From the NCBI GenBank assembly GCA_030550025.1, contig JAUQQC010000003.1:1-37463 (forward strand): a stretch of 37,463 nt of DNA, given 5' to 3'. The position numbers and the translations under genes are program-made. The notes under the pieces were generated by a model. It searched no databases. It had not been told where the DNA came from and worked only from the letters and a program-made list of their open reading frames with translations. Positions 18,901 to 27,110 of the stretch are shown piece after piece; position 1 is the first letter of the stretch, and every line of letters starts with the position of its first letter. The DNA comes from Acidobacteriota bacterium (GTDB taxonomy: Bacteria > Acidobacteriota > Blastocatellia > HR10).

Positions 18901-19545
18901 ATGCACATGAATTGCCAAATGCGGAGGCGAGGCGAGCTTCCACGGCAGATAGAGCCATTCGAGGCCCCGGCGAAGCGATCCCGGCCCCACCACCATGAGC
19001 GATGCGAAGAACAGCACGGGCGCCGCCACGAGAAATGCGCGAAGGCGCAATCGGCGCGTCGGCAACACGCTCTCGGCGCTCACCGTCGCGCACTGCGCGA
19101 GCGCATCGGCGAGCAACCGATGGACGAGCGCCGGAGAGAACGGCTCAGCGCGCTCGCGTGATCTCGCCGAAGGAGCGATCGAGACGCCGGGGGCGGCAAC
19201 GTCCGACCGAGAGAGGATCTCAATGGCCGTCACCAAGCGGTCTTCAAGACGCGGCTCCCGCTCCTCGATGAAGCGCGCGAAGGTCGCATCATCGGGGATT
19301 CGACGAAGTGGCCGCCAAACGAAGGCATACGCGATCGCCAGCACGATAAGCCCCGTGCCCACGCGAAGCGCCGTCAGGACTTCCGGCGCCACGGGCGCGC
19401 GCGACGCCGCGATCCCGGCCAGGATAAACCACCCGACCAGCCCCGCAGCGGCAAAGGCCGCATGCCGCAACCAGTAGCCCCACAACCACCGCCGACGTAG
19501 GCGACGAACGAAACGAATGAGCATCTCCGATGAAGGCGCTGTCAT
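15988..19545 (-). CDS. DUF4175 family membrane protein with very long coiled-coil C-terminus
   Basis: A 1185-residue protein, last gene of the leftward operon. The N-terminus has two membrane helices (about 28-47 and 57-78) with WRPLRRIPDDATFARFIEER between and after them, the usual DUF4175 beginning. A third hydrophobic helix lies at about 170-187. A beta-rich periplasmic region follows, with FILE-type motifs ending in EEGDVISYY-like segments (LNLEPGDVISYYVTAHD). From about residue 545 to the end the sequence is almost continuous Arg/Glu/Gln-rich helix, strongly predicted as coiled coil. The function is unknown; family members sit beside MoxR/DUF58/VWA genes and are thought to be envelope structural partners. 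The start at 19545 lies 3 bp after the preceding stop, with AAGGAGGG inside the upstream gene. Repetitive composition makes alignment to other coiled coils unreliable. Confidence 0.85.
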   Translation of the reverse strand: MTAPSSEMLIRFVRRLRRRWLWGYWLRHAAFAAAGLVGWFILAGIAASRAPVAPEVLTALRVGTGLIVLAIAYAFVWRPLRRIPDDATFARFIEEREPRLEDRLVTAIEILSRSDVAAPGVSIAPSARSRERAEPFSPALVHRLLADALAQCATVSAESVLPTRRLRLRAFLVAAPVLFFASLMVVGPGSLRRGLEWLYLPWKLASPPHLAIHVHPGDTRIPRGLDQLVTATLQNFDADSARIIFRSEGESNWREQPMDASEPRVFRFRFADVQRSIEYYVMARAVRSTAFRIEVVDWPRVSRLELLYVYPAYTGQPSRKVEEDGDIAALKGTRVTVTAHLNGRVRRAWLVFDDGTSLTMTPSGTSSFTAPIVVSKNARYHVRVQPLVGEAYAASREYQIEALDDAPPTIVIERPGRDMKVTAIQEVFTEARAEDDYGIGRVELHYSVNGGPEQKVTLYQARGAPPRSITGSHTFFLEELNLEPGDVISYYVTAHDINTATGPGVATSDIYFLEVRPFDRRFRQAQQAPTGQGAGDRESAFAERQKEIIAATWRVLREKDRTSAEEFRADVNTLELAQSKLREDVQAVVDRMQRRLGEGLEEMEEFKKLFDALSAAIREMERAVLELRARRLKEALPFEQRAYQQLLRADSLFREIQVAFANRADGGANARAQDLADLFELELDKMRNQYETIQRDRGQTRDRQLEELERRLRELAERQQRLLEQQLRQGASGRGSGEEGQMVEQVRELARQLDRLTRERREAPLDQVRQHLERAAHEMQRARSASDEREAAAHRAQALEHLQAARRQLQSAQRSQLAEEIHRLRDRAREAREHQERIAREVERFAREANRAPSEVERQSLRERKSALAEEVARLGQQIEDAARRARQENAASATRSLSAAAETIRHERVPERIAQGNRLLENRWFEYAAQQERAIARALGEVVRRLDEAARNAGARSLDDRMAEAQERARRLAENLQSLSDRLSAERESARRGGSRASAQEASRASSQRGGADRSREQASATSESSREPSGERRTGEVRVNPLGSRGPAQDSTADATAFGQPQPRRDLGEALRQLRRELDERVREAEELRRSLMPMRDLVEDVNRLIAELRRLDEARLFHDPEEIERLRRQVLDPLRRLEWELSRRQQERLGSDRLRLAEEMAVPPEYRRVVEEYYRRLAHRPK

Positions 19546-19548
19546 TTT

Positions 19549-21639
19549 TCATCCCTCCTTCGGCGAAGAGCGACCGAGCGACGCTCGGAATCTCCTCACC
19601 GTTCTGTCGGCCAGAACGGCCTCCGAGAGCAACACCAAGATGGCCGCCAGAAGCAACGCGCGCCATAAGGTTTGTCGCTCCGCTTGGACGCGTTCTTCTC
19701 CCGTGCTCGCAATGGCTCGTTTCCCTTCCCCTCCGCCCACCGCCGTCATCAGGCGTTCGCGCTCGGCCTCCTCCATTTTCGTCAGGTCTGACTCTCCGGC
19801 TTCGACGTTGACGGCGATCGGCTCTTCTCCACGTAAGTGTCGCACGCGATAGATGCCGATGCGTTCCGGTGTGAATCGGGTCGAATCTTCGGACACTTCT
19901 TCTCCCCCGCGATGAAGGCGTTCTCCATCGGGAGCGAGGATGGCGAGTGGCCTCCCTGGCGCCGCATCGGCGAGCGCGACGTTTTCCCCGACACGGAAGA
20001 AAGGCCGCGGCGAAGACCTCCTCACCGAAGCGAGCATCTGATGAATGAGCGGCGCATACAGCGGCGTGAGCGGAAGATTGCTCCACTGTGCATCGAGGCC
20101 GAAGGCTAGCAGGAGCACTCTCCCGCGCCCGCGCGCGATCTCCAGAACGGCCGGCTCGCCATCGTGAAACCGCGCTAGGACCAAAGGAGGCGTCGTGGAC
20201 ACTGCACCTGGATCGAGGGCGAGCTTCGCAGAGCGGGAGAATCGCACGTTGGAGAAATTCGCCCGACGCGGATCAGCAAAGGGACGAAAGAGCGGATGGC
20301 TGGTCTCGATCTCCGTGAGAAACGAGAACGCCTGGGCGCGCTCCCCTTCAACTTTCACGCCGAGCCAGGGGCCGAACGTTCGATTGAAAGCCCTCGCATC
20401 CGCATGTGGGCCAAGGGCGAGAATCATCCCCCCTCCGGCAGCGACGAACTCGCGGAGTGTGGCTTCCACCGCCGGATCGAGCGCCGCGGGATCAGTGAGC
20501 ACGATGGCCTCCGCTCTCTTCACCTGCTCCGGCGTCGCCTCCGAGAGCGCCCGCACAAGGACTCGTCCAGGACCGAATGCATCATCGGCCAGGAGCGCCT
20601 GCTGCACGTAGAAACCGGCGCTCTCGGCAGATGCGCGCGATCGAGCGCCTTCGAGGACGAGCACCGGTCGTGGCATCTCGCGCCGAATGATCAAGAAGAA
20701 GCGATCGTCGTCGGGCAGCCGATCGGGATCCAGCTCCACGCGCACGCGATTGAAGCCGGGATCGAGGGGAAAATCCGCAAACTCAACGGTCGCGACCACC
20801 CCCGGATCGAGCGCCACCTGCTTCTCCTGAACGAGTCGATCATTGACGAACAGGCGGATCGTCGTCGGCGCCGCCACACGATGGAAATTCCCCACCCGTA
20901 CGAGGAGCCGCTCCGGGTATTGTGGCATCATCACCCGTGCGAGCGCGCGCACGTCCAAGATGGCGCGGTTTTCGCCGCCCTCGGGCGCGACATCAATGGG
21001 CACAAGCCGCACACCGCGTGGAAGAGAAATCTCGGGCTCCGCGGATCGCCACTTCGAACGGTGAAAGTCGGAGATGAGGTAGATGATCTTCTCTCCCTCC
21101 TCGGCCCTCTCCAAGAGTGAGAGCGCGGCTTGCACCCCTTGGGCGTAATCGGTCGCGCGGAATGTCGGACGAAGTGCGCGCACGGCCGCCCGCGCGATCG
21201 CGCGATCGCGCTCAAGCGGCACGCGAACGTCCACGCGCGTGGAGAAGCCGATCACCCCTACACGAGCTCCTTCTGGCGCGCGCGCGAGGATCTCCTCGGC
21301 CCGCTCGCGCGCTCGCGCCAAGCGCCCGTCCGCGCGCATGCTGAGCGAGCAGTCCAGGAGCAGGACGAGCGCTGTCCCGGAACGCCCTCCCTCCCCATGA
21401 CCGCGCAGGTATGGACGCGCGAAGGCGAAGACGAGCAGAAGCAGCGCCATCGCGCGCAGCAAAAAGAGGAGCCAATGCCTCAAGCGCCGCCGCTGGTGCA
21501 CGGGCTCGGGCAACCGCCGTAGAAACAGAATCGACGCGAAGGGGATGCGTAACTTCGGCTCTCGCCGCATCAGGTGAATGAGCACCGGGATGACGAGCGA
21601 GAGCGCGCCAAGCAGAAACCATGGACTCAGAAACGACAT
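19549..21639 (-). CDS. BatA-like membrane protein with VWA and GATase-like domains
   Basis: A 696-residue protein. The N-terminus has two membrane helices, MSFLSPWFLLGALSLVIPVL (residues 1-20) and HWLLFLLRAMALLLLVFAF (about 55-73). This is the BatA/aerotolerance N-terminal module with the signature PVLIHLMRR. A VWA domain follows with the metal-ion-dependent adhesion site DCSLS (Asp96, Ser98, Ser100). After a beta-rich part, a class I glutamine-amidotransferase-like fold includes FVAAGGGMILALG; no catalytic Cys is evident. A C-terminal membrane helix lies near 665-683 (LLLAAILVLLSEAVL). It probably binds Mg2+/Mn2+ and partner proteins at the periplasmic face. Start 21639 is preferred over upstream in-frame codons because it begins the anchor and follows GAGGGG. 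It lies 11 bp after the DUF58 gene. Confidence 0.88.
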   Translation of the reverse strand: MSFLSPWFLLGALSLVIPVLIHLMRREPKLRIPFASILFLRRLPEPVHQRRRLRHWLLFLLRAMALLLLVFAFARPYLRGHGEGGRSGTALVLLLDCSLSMRADGRLARARERAEEILARAPEGARVGVIGFSTRVDVRVPLERDRAIARAAVRALRPTFRATDYAQGVQAALSLLERAEEGEKIIYLISDFHRSKWRSAEPEISLPRGVRLVPIDVAPEGGENRAILDVRALARVMMPQYPERLLVRVGNFHRVAAPTTIRLFVNDRLVQEKQVALDPGVVATVEFADFPLDPGFNRVRVELDPDRLPDDDRFFLIIRREMPRPVLVLEGARSRASAESAGFYVQQALLADDAFGPGRVLVRALSEATPEQVKRAEAIVLTDPAALDPAVEATLREFVAAGGGMILALGPHADARAFNRTFGPWLGVKVEGERAQAFSFLTEIETSHPLFRPFADPRRANFSNVRFSRSAKLALDPGAVSTTPPLVLARFHDGEPAVLEIARGRGRVLLLAFGLDAQWSNLPLTPLYAPLIHQMLASVRRSSPRPFFRVGENVALADAAPGRPLAILAPDGERLHRGGEEVSEDSTRFTPERIGIYRVRHLRGEEPIAVNVEAGESDLTKMEEAERERLMTAVGGGEGKRAIASTGEERVQAERQTLWRALLLAAILVLLSEAVLADRTVRRFRASLGRSSPKEG

Positions 21640-21650
21640 CGCACCGCCCC

Positions 21651-22568
21651 TCACGGAAGATGCGCTCGCCGTCCGAGATAGGTGTAGAGGGCCCAATCGA
21701 GGGGTTGCGTCGTGAGCACCCGCTGGTACGCGATCCCGTGAGCTTGACAAAAGCGTTCGACCTCGTCCAGATGCCGACGGACGGCTTCGCGATATTCGGC
21801 GCCGAGTGCATCGGGCGCGACGGGAACCTCCTCTCCCGTCTCCATGTCCACGAAGCGCGCGGCTTCAGAGAACGGAAACTCTACTTCCGAGGCGTCCAAG
21901 ATGTGGAAGACCATGAGGTCCTGCCCTTGGGACCGAAGAAGCCGCAAGGCCGATCCCAGCACGTCCGGCGGTTCGTACAAGTCCGAGAGGAGGACGACGA
22001 TGCCACGGCGTCGCACGCGTTCGGCGATGCGCCGCAGCGCCTCGGCGATCGCCGAGGTCCCGCCCGGCTTCAACCGCTCCAACGCACTCAAAATGAGATG
22101 GAGCTGCCCAGGCCGCAACCGCGCCGGGATGTACTCCACGATCCCGCGATCGAAGGTGATCAAGCCGACGGCGTCATTCTGCCGCGTCGCCAGATAGGCG
22201 AGCGACGCCGCCAGGTAACAGGCGTACTCGCGCTTTTCAATGGCCGGCGGCAGCCGATACGCCATCGAGGCGCTCACGTCCAAGAGCACGTACACGCGCG
22301 TGTTCGTGTCTCCGTGGAACCGCTTGATGTAGGTCCGGTCGGTCCGCGCCAAGACCTTCCAATCGAGGTAGCGGAGATCATCGCCGGGCATATACGGACG
22401 ATATTCCGCGAAATCCACGCTGAAGCCGATATAGGGCGAACGATGCAGGCCAGCGAGAAAGCCTTCGACGACCGTGCGCGCCAGCAGCTCCAGCGACGAG
22501 ATCTTCGCCAACACCTCCGGACGGAGAAATCGAAATGTCGGACGCGCTCCGTCGGTAGACCGATTCAT
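21651..22568 (-). CDS. DUF58 domain protein (VWA-like)
   Basis: A 305-residue soluble DUF58 protein. The family signature GFSVDFAEYRPYMPGDDLRY is followed by LDWKVLARTDRTYIKRF and then the MIDAS motif DVSAS (Asp97, Ser99, Ser101). Later VWA strands include VVLLSDLYEP. DUF58 proteins are almost always encoded next to MoxR ATPases and are regarded as their partners or substrates in cofactor insertion or complex assembly. The start is fixed by the ATGA overlap with the MoxR stop (22565-22568), which couples the two stoichiometrically. In-frame codons upstream are inside MoxR and are rejected. Confidence 0.92.
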   Translation of the reverse strand: MNRSTDGARPTFRFLRPEVLAKISSLELLARTVVEGFLAGLHRSPYIGFSVDFAEYRPYMPGDDLRYLDWKVLARTDRTYIKRFHGDTNTRVYVLLDVSASMAYRLPPAIEKREYACYLAASLAYLATRQNDAVGLITFDRGIVEYIPARLRPGQLHLILSALERLKPGGTSAIAEALRRIAERVRRRGIVVLLSDLYEPPDVLGSALRLLRSQGQDLMVFHILDASEVEFPFSEAARFVDMETGEEVPVAPDALGAEYREAVRRHLDEVERFCQAHGIAYQRVLTTQPLDWALYTYLGRRAHLP

Positions 22569-23593
22569 ACCGAAAGACCCGATGTCGGCTCCGGCACCGC
22601 TTCCAGCAAGCGGCGGATGATCTCCTCCGAATTCACCCCCTCGGATTCGGCCCGGAAATTCACGAGGATGCGATGGCGCAGGACCGGATACGCGAGCGCG
22701 CGCACATCCTCGCACGCGACGTGGTACCGACCGTTCAAGATGGCGCGCGCTTTCCCCCCGAGGATGAGGAACTGCGAGGCCCGTAAGCTCGCCCCCCAAT
22801 TGACCCACTTGCGGACGAAGTCGAAGGCCCCGTTCTCCGGTCGACTCGCCCCCACCAAGCGCACGGCGTAGCGAATGACGGATTCGGCCGCCGGCACCTG
22901 ACGGATCAAGCGTTGAAACTCGATGATGTCCCGCCCCGTGATCTGCCGCTCGAAGACGACGTCCTGTGGCGCCGTCGTCGCTCGCACGACTTCCACTTCC
23001 TCCTCCTCGCTCAAATAGCCGATCTTGATGTTGAACATGAACCGATCCAACTGCGCCTCCGGGAGCGGATACGTCCCCTCCAGTTCGATCGGATTCTGCG
23101 TCGCGAGCACGAAGAAGGGCTTGGGCAGCTCGTACGTCACGCCCTGCACCGTCACCGCTCCCTCCTGCATTGCTTCCAGCAGCGCGGCCTGCGTCTTCGG
23201 CGGCGTCCGATTGATCTCATCCGCCAGGACGATGTTGGCGAAGATCGGCCCTGGCACGAAATGGAAGTGCCGCTTGCCCGTCGCTCGATCCTCCTCGATG
23301 ACTTCCGTCCCCGTGATGTCGCTTGGCATGAGATCCGGAGTGAACTGAATGCGTTTGAACTTCAAGTCGAGGGCGTTGGCGATCGTCTTGATCAGGAGCG
23401 TCTTGGCTAATCCCGGCACCCCCGTGATGATCGAATGCCCACCGACGAAGAGCGAGATGAGCACTTGTTCGATCACCTCGTCCTGTCCGATGATCACCTT
23501 CCGAATCTCCCGCAAGATGTGCGCCTTCGCGCGGACGAGCTTCTCCAACAACTCCTCGTCGTGCGTTTGATCAACGGCCTTATTGATGAGCAT
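22565..23593 (-). CDS. MoxR-family AAA+ ATPase
   Basis: A 342-residue cytoplasmic AAA+ ATPase. Walker A is GVPGLAKT (58-65) and Walker B is NIVLADEINR (Glu126). Sensor 1 lies in ATQNPIELEGTYPLPEAQLD (Asn167), followed by RFMF with the arginine-finger candidate Arg184. The MoxR-typical FTPDLMPSDITG and FVPGPIFAN segments are intact. MoxR proteins act as chaperones that load metals or assemble complexes together with VWA-domain partners; here DUF58 and two VWA genes are in the same operon. The ATG at 23593 has GAGGGGAGGAG upstream. The gene is separated from the DUF4159 gene by 65 bp containing a hairpin. Confidence 0.95.
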   Translation of the reverse strand: MLINKAVDQTHDEELLEKLVRAKAHILREIRKVIIGQDEVIEQVLISLFVGGHSIITGVPGLAKTLLIKTIANALDLKFKRIQFTPDLMPSDITGTEVIEEDRATGKRHFHFVPGPIFANIVLADEINRTPPKTQAALLEAMQEGAVTVQGVTYELPKPFFVLATQNPIELEGTYPLPEAQLDRFMFNIKIGYLSEEEEVEVVRATTAPQDVVFERQITGRDIIEFQRLIRQVPAAESVIRYAVRLVGASRPENGAFDFVRKWVNWGASLRASQFLILGGKARAILNGRYHVACEDVRALAYPVLRHRILVNFRAESEGVNSEEIIRRLLEAVPEPTSGLSV

Positions 23594-23620
23594 CGCGTCG
23601 GTCTCCTCCCCTCAATCTGG

Positions 23621-23638
23621 CGAGCCCATGAGGGCTCG
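23621..23638. other. Intercistronic hairpin between DUF4159 and moxR genes
   Basis: CGAGCCC (23621-23627) pairs perfectly with GGGCTCG (23632-23638) around a 4-nt loop, in the only sizeable gap inside the operon. No T-tract follows on the minus strand, and the moxR ribosome-binding site lies just downstream. It is better read as an mRNA processing or stabilising element that sets the ratio of the two operon halves than as a full terminator. Partial termination cannot be excluded. Confidence 0.5.
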
Positions 23639-23658
23639 TCCCGGTGACGAAGCACCGC

Positions 23659-24414
23659 TCAATGCGTCAGCGCATAGATGGCGTAATTCACACCGAACTT
23701 GAAGGCTTCATTCGTATACTCGATGGGCGCGAACGGATCGTCCGACCACTCCCAGTATTCGCTCACATCGTTATTGTAGTTGACGATCATCATCAAGCGC
23801 CCCTTCTTGTCCGAGAGGCCGAAGAACTTCGGCGTACCCTCGCCATATGGGGGCGTCATCTCCAAGGTCTTGATGTTGAAGAAGCAGTTGAAAATGGGAT
23901 GCGAGATGTCCAATTCCTCCAGCTCCAACTCGGGGAACGCGCGGCGCAGGTGCGCGCGGAGATTCTCCAAGGCCCATTCCTCTCGGAAATCGTCCACGAT
24001 GAGGAAGCCCCCGCGCAGCAAGTACTCGCGCAAGCCCTCGATCTCTCGATCGCTCAATCTCATGAACCCGACCTCGCAAAGATACGCGAATGGGTATTTG
24101 AAGAGTCGCGGATCATCAAAACGGAGGATCACCTCATCGGGATTGGCGTCCACGAGGCTCACTTCGCTCAGGATCTTCATCAGGTGGCGCCCGCCACGCG
24201 GATAATCGTGTGCCCAAGGGGGCACGGCGCCAAAGAACGTGCGCGAGGAGAAGTGCCCGCCGTACTGAATGCGGGCGAAGGTGAACCGATTCGAGGAGGC
24301 GTCTAAGTCCACACCCGGCTGCGCCCCTTTGGGAGACGCCCCGCTGATGAGCACAGCCATTGCGCCTCCGATGAGCCACGCGCGCGCATGACGGGAGCGA
24401 CCGAGATTTCGCAT
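23659..24414 (-). CDS. DUF4159 domain protein, exported
   Basis: About 251 residues with an N-terminal signal segment (ARAWLIGGAMAVLISGA). The DUF4159 body begins FTFARIQYGGHFSSRTFFG. The core GGFLIVDDFREEWALENLR resembles a GATase/Rossmann-type strand-turn-helix, and PIFNCFF is another family block. The C-terminus FKFGVNYAIYALTH is characteristic. Biochemical function is unknown; the family is regularly found next to MoxR, DUF58 and VWA genes. Of two closely spaced ATGs, 24414 is chosen because GGGAGG lies 6 nt before it but directly abuts the ATG at 24420. Confidence 0.88.
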   Translation of the reverse strand: MRNLGRSRHARAWLIGGAMAVLISGASPKGAQPGVDLDASSNRFTFARIQYGGHFSSRTFFGAVPPWAHDYPRGGRHLMKILSEVSLVDANPDEVILRFDDPRLFKYPFAYLCEVGFMRLSDREIEGLREYLLRGGFLIVDDFREEWALENLRAHLRRAFPELELEELDISHPIFNCFFNIKTLEMTPPYGEGTPKFFGLSDKKGRLMMIVNYNNDVSEYWEWSDDPFAPIEYTNEAFKFGVNYAIYALTH

Positions 24415-24431
24415 CTTCATCCTCCCACGTT

Positions 24432-27110
24432 TCAGTTCTCGACGAGTTTCAAAAGGAGCGCCTGCGCTTTCTCGAACCCGGGCGCGATCTCCAGCGCCCG
24501 CAGGATTTCGCGTCGGGCTTCCGCTCGCGCGCCCTTCGCCAGAAGGGCTCGTGCGAGCTGATAATGCGCCTCCGCGCGATCCGGTGGATTCAGATGCAAC
24601 ACGGCGGAGAAGGCGCGCACGGCCCGCTCCGGTTGGTTCTGCTCCAGATACAACTCCCCAGCCTGCGCCTGCAGGTCTCGATCTAAGGGGGAGATCGCCA
24701 AGGCCGCTTCCAGGGCTCTCTCGGCCACGTCCCTCCTCCCCAGTTTCAACGCCAGTCGAATGATCCGCCGCTCAAGCGCCTCGTTCGCCTCTTCGCGAGC
24801 TGCCCATTGCTCGAGTACCTGTAAGGCTTCGGCCACATCCCCGCGCTCTTCAAGGATCGCGGCCAGCGCCTCATATGCGTTCCCCGGTCCCGTATAGAAG
24901 GGGAAGAGACGGATCGCCTCGCGCAGATGCCGGAGAGCCGCCTCCGTATCGCCGCGCGTTCGGAGCCTGCGCCCCAAGTGCAAGTGCGCGGCGAAATTCT
25001 CCGGATGGCGCGCGAGCGTCTCTCGCAGTTCCTCCTCCGAGACTTCCGATCGCCTGAGCAGGTTCGGATCGAGCCGCGCCAGATATGGTCCGATCTCTCG
25101 CATCACGTGCTCGCGAAAGAGCCGATCCAATTCTTCCACGGTCGCGCCGAGCGCCTTCTGAAATACCCCATCGGTGCGCTCCCCTTGGCGATAGAGGGCG
25201 AGCATCTGGCGCAGTCGCTCGAAGCCGAAGCGATCGACGAGGAATTCGACGACGAGCGAAGCTTGAAAATAGGCGAGCGAGAGCGCCTCCGGGGAGGGAG
25301 GGCGAAGGAAGGACGCCTCTAAGTGGCGCACAGGGACGAATCGTCCTTCGCCGAAGGCGCGCACGAATTCGAGCGTCCACTGATGCCCCCACCCCGGTCC
25401 CGCCCGTCGCTCCTCATAGACCGAGATGCCTTCGGAGAGCCATCGCGGGATGCGATACGCCGTCGCCTGCAGCGTGATCACGTGAACGAACTCGTGCCAC
25501 GCCGTGCTCGCCCAATTGAATGACCCGCGCGGGCGCGCCGATGGGGAATCCATGGCGATCACGCGTCCGAAGCAGGCGCCGAGCGCTCCGAGCCCAGGCA
25601 GTCCGACGGTCTTCACGGCGAAGTCCTCATGGTTCGGGAACAACTCGACGATGATGGGCCCCTCGGGTCGAAACTGATACCGTTCGCTGAGCTGCGCATA
25701 CGCACGTTCGAGCAGCTCCGCCACAAGCGGTGCGACGACAGGGCTCTCCGACGGCGCCATGCGGATGAGGAAGTGCTCGGTGATCGTCTCTCGATAGGCG
25801 CGCATGCTGTCGAGCAGATCGAGCGTGTTCTTCACCCAGACGTTGAACGGGTCTCCGGCGAAGGCTCGCTCCAGGACCTCGCGCCCTTCCGCGTCGCGCC
25901 CCAGGCGCAAGAGGTTCACCCCCAACGTCGCCCACGCACGCCACAACCACGGCGACAGCTCCACGGCTCGCCGCGCGAACTCGACGGCCTCGGGATATCG
26001 CCGGTTGAGCACGGCGAAATCGGCGAGGGTGGCGTACAGCTCGCCGTAGCGGGGGTTCGCGCCGAGCACGCGCCGGATCTCCTCGGCCAGGTCAGCCGCG
26101 CGATCCTCTAAATAAAAGGCTACTGCGCGCAGCGCGCGCGTCGAAAGCGAATGCGGATTCACGCGAAGCGCTTCCGCGAGATGCCGTTCGGCGGCCTCGA
26201 CCTCGCCCACCTCCAGCAACAGGGTGGCCATGAGGTCATGAGCCTCGACCAGCCGCGGATTCACGGCGAGCGCCCGTTGAGCATGAGCGAGCGCATCGCC
26301 CCCGCCGCCCGGCCGCGCGCTACGCGCCAGCCCCAGATGCGCTCGCGCGCAGTGGGGATTGATCCGCAAAGCATCGCGGAAGAAGCTCGCGGCCTCGGCG
26401 TAGTTGTACTTCTCCAGGAAGAGATCGCCCGCCTGCAGATATGCCTCCCGAAACGAAGGGTCACGCTCGATGGCCTTGGCGTACAACTCATTCGCCTCAT
26501 GCGGGCGATCCAGAAAGACGAGCGCACGCGCCGTCCAGGTCAAGTCTTCCGCCGACTGCAGCCCGCGCTCGAAGGCCTGCGCGCAGAGGCGGTGGAGAAA
26601 CTCACGCGCTTCTTCGCTGCGTCCCATCTGCCAGAGGACACGCCCCTTCTGAACGCTCGCCCGAATGGCGCCAGGCCACCCCGCGTGCGCCAGCGCGCGC
26701 TCGAATGCTCGCAACGCCTCGTCGAAACGGCCAGTCGTCAACAGCACCTCTCCAAGCAGCATCCCCAAGCGCGCCGTTTCGCCGGCCGAGCGAGTGCGAT
26801 CCGCACGCGCGAGGACGTCGCGGGCCGTCCGCTCGGCATCCTCATATCGTCCCGTCTCCATGTAGGCCGTAATCAAGCCTTCGGCGGCACGCACCGGATC
26901 CAGCTCGAGCGCCGCGTGAAGCTGAACGACCGCTTCCGCATATTCCCCACGCCGCAGTCTCTCCAACCCCGCTTCGATCGGTGACTGTGCTTCCCCTTGC
27001 GCGCCCCCCTCCAGGAAGACGAGAAGGAACAGGAGACACCTCACCAGCGGCGCGCCACTTCCGATATCCGGTCGCACGCACAACAGCTGCCTCCCACGCA
27101 TTCGCCTCAC
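24432..27110 (-). CDS. Exported TPR protein with embedded HExxH metallopeptidase domain
   Basis: An 892-residue protein. A signal-like hydrophobic stretch (about 22-37, LVRCLLFLLVFLEGGA) precedes about ten tetratricopeptide repeats (residues 45-435). The middle holds a gluzincin-type domain: STAWHEFVHVITLQ has zinc ligands His539 and His543 and base Glu540. The third ligand is Glu560 in RWLSEGISVYEE, 17 residues after the second His, as in peptidase MA-like families. The domain runs from about 440 to 670. A second block of TPRs (about 700-890) follows. All zinc and catalytic residues are present, so it is predicted to be active in the periplasm. The GTG start at 27110 overlaps the preceding stop (GTGA); ATG 27101 is an alternative. 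The substrate is unknown. Confidence 0.85.
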   Translation of the reverse strand: MRRMRGRQLLCVRPDIGSGAPLVRCLLFLLVFLEGGAQGEAQSPIEAGLERLRRGEYAEAVVQLHAALELDPVRAAEGLITAYMETGRYEDAERTARDVLARADRTRSAGETARLGMLLGEVLLTTGRFDEALRAFERALAHAGWPGAIRASVQKGRVLWQMGRSEEAREFLHRLCAQAFERGLQSAEDLTWTARALVFLDRPHEANELYAKAIERDPSFREAYLQAGDLFLEKYNYAEAASFFRDALRINPHCARAHLGLARSARPGGGGDALAHAQRALAVNPRLVEAHDLMATLLLEVGEVEAAERHLAEALRVNPHSLSTRALRAVAFYLEDRAADLAEEIRRVLGANPRYGELYATLADFAVLNRRYPEAVEFARRAVELSPWLWRAWATLGVNLLRLGRDAEGREVLERAFAGDPFNVWVKNTLDLLDSMRAYRETITEHFLIRMAPSESPVVAPLVAELLERAYAQLSERYQFRPEGPIIVELFPNHEDFAVKTVGLPGLGALGACFGRVIAMDSPSARPRGSFNWASTAWHEFVHVITLQATAYRIPRWLSEGISVYEERRAGPGWGHQWTLEFVRAFGEGRFVPVRHLEASFLRPPSPEALSLAYFQASLVVEFLVDRFGFERLRQMLALYRQGERTDGVFQKALGATVEELDRLFREHVMREIGPYLARLDPNLLRRSEVSEEELRETLARHPENFAAHLHLGRRLRTRGDTEAALRHLREAIRLFPFYTGPGNAYEALAAILEERGDVAEALQVLEQWAAREEANEALERRIIRLALKLGRRDVAERALEAALAISPLDRDLQAQAGELYLEQNQPERAVRAFSAVLHLNPPDRAEAHYQLARALLAKGARAEARREILRALEIAPGFEKAQALLLKLVEN

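Noticed and set aside
17215-19161. A 648-codon plus-strand open frame
   Set aside because: Antisense to the DUF4175 gene, low complexity, no recognisable domain or ribosome-binding site.
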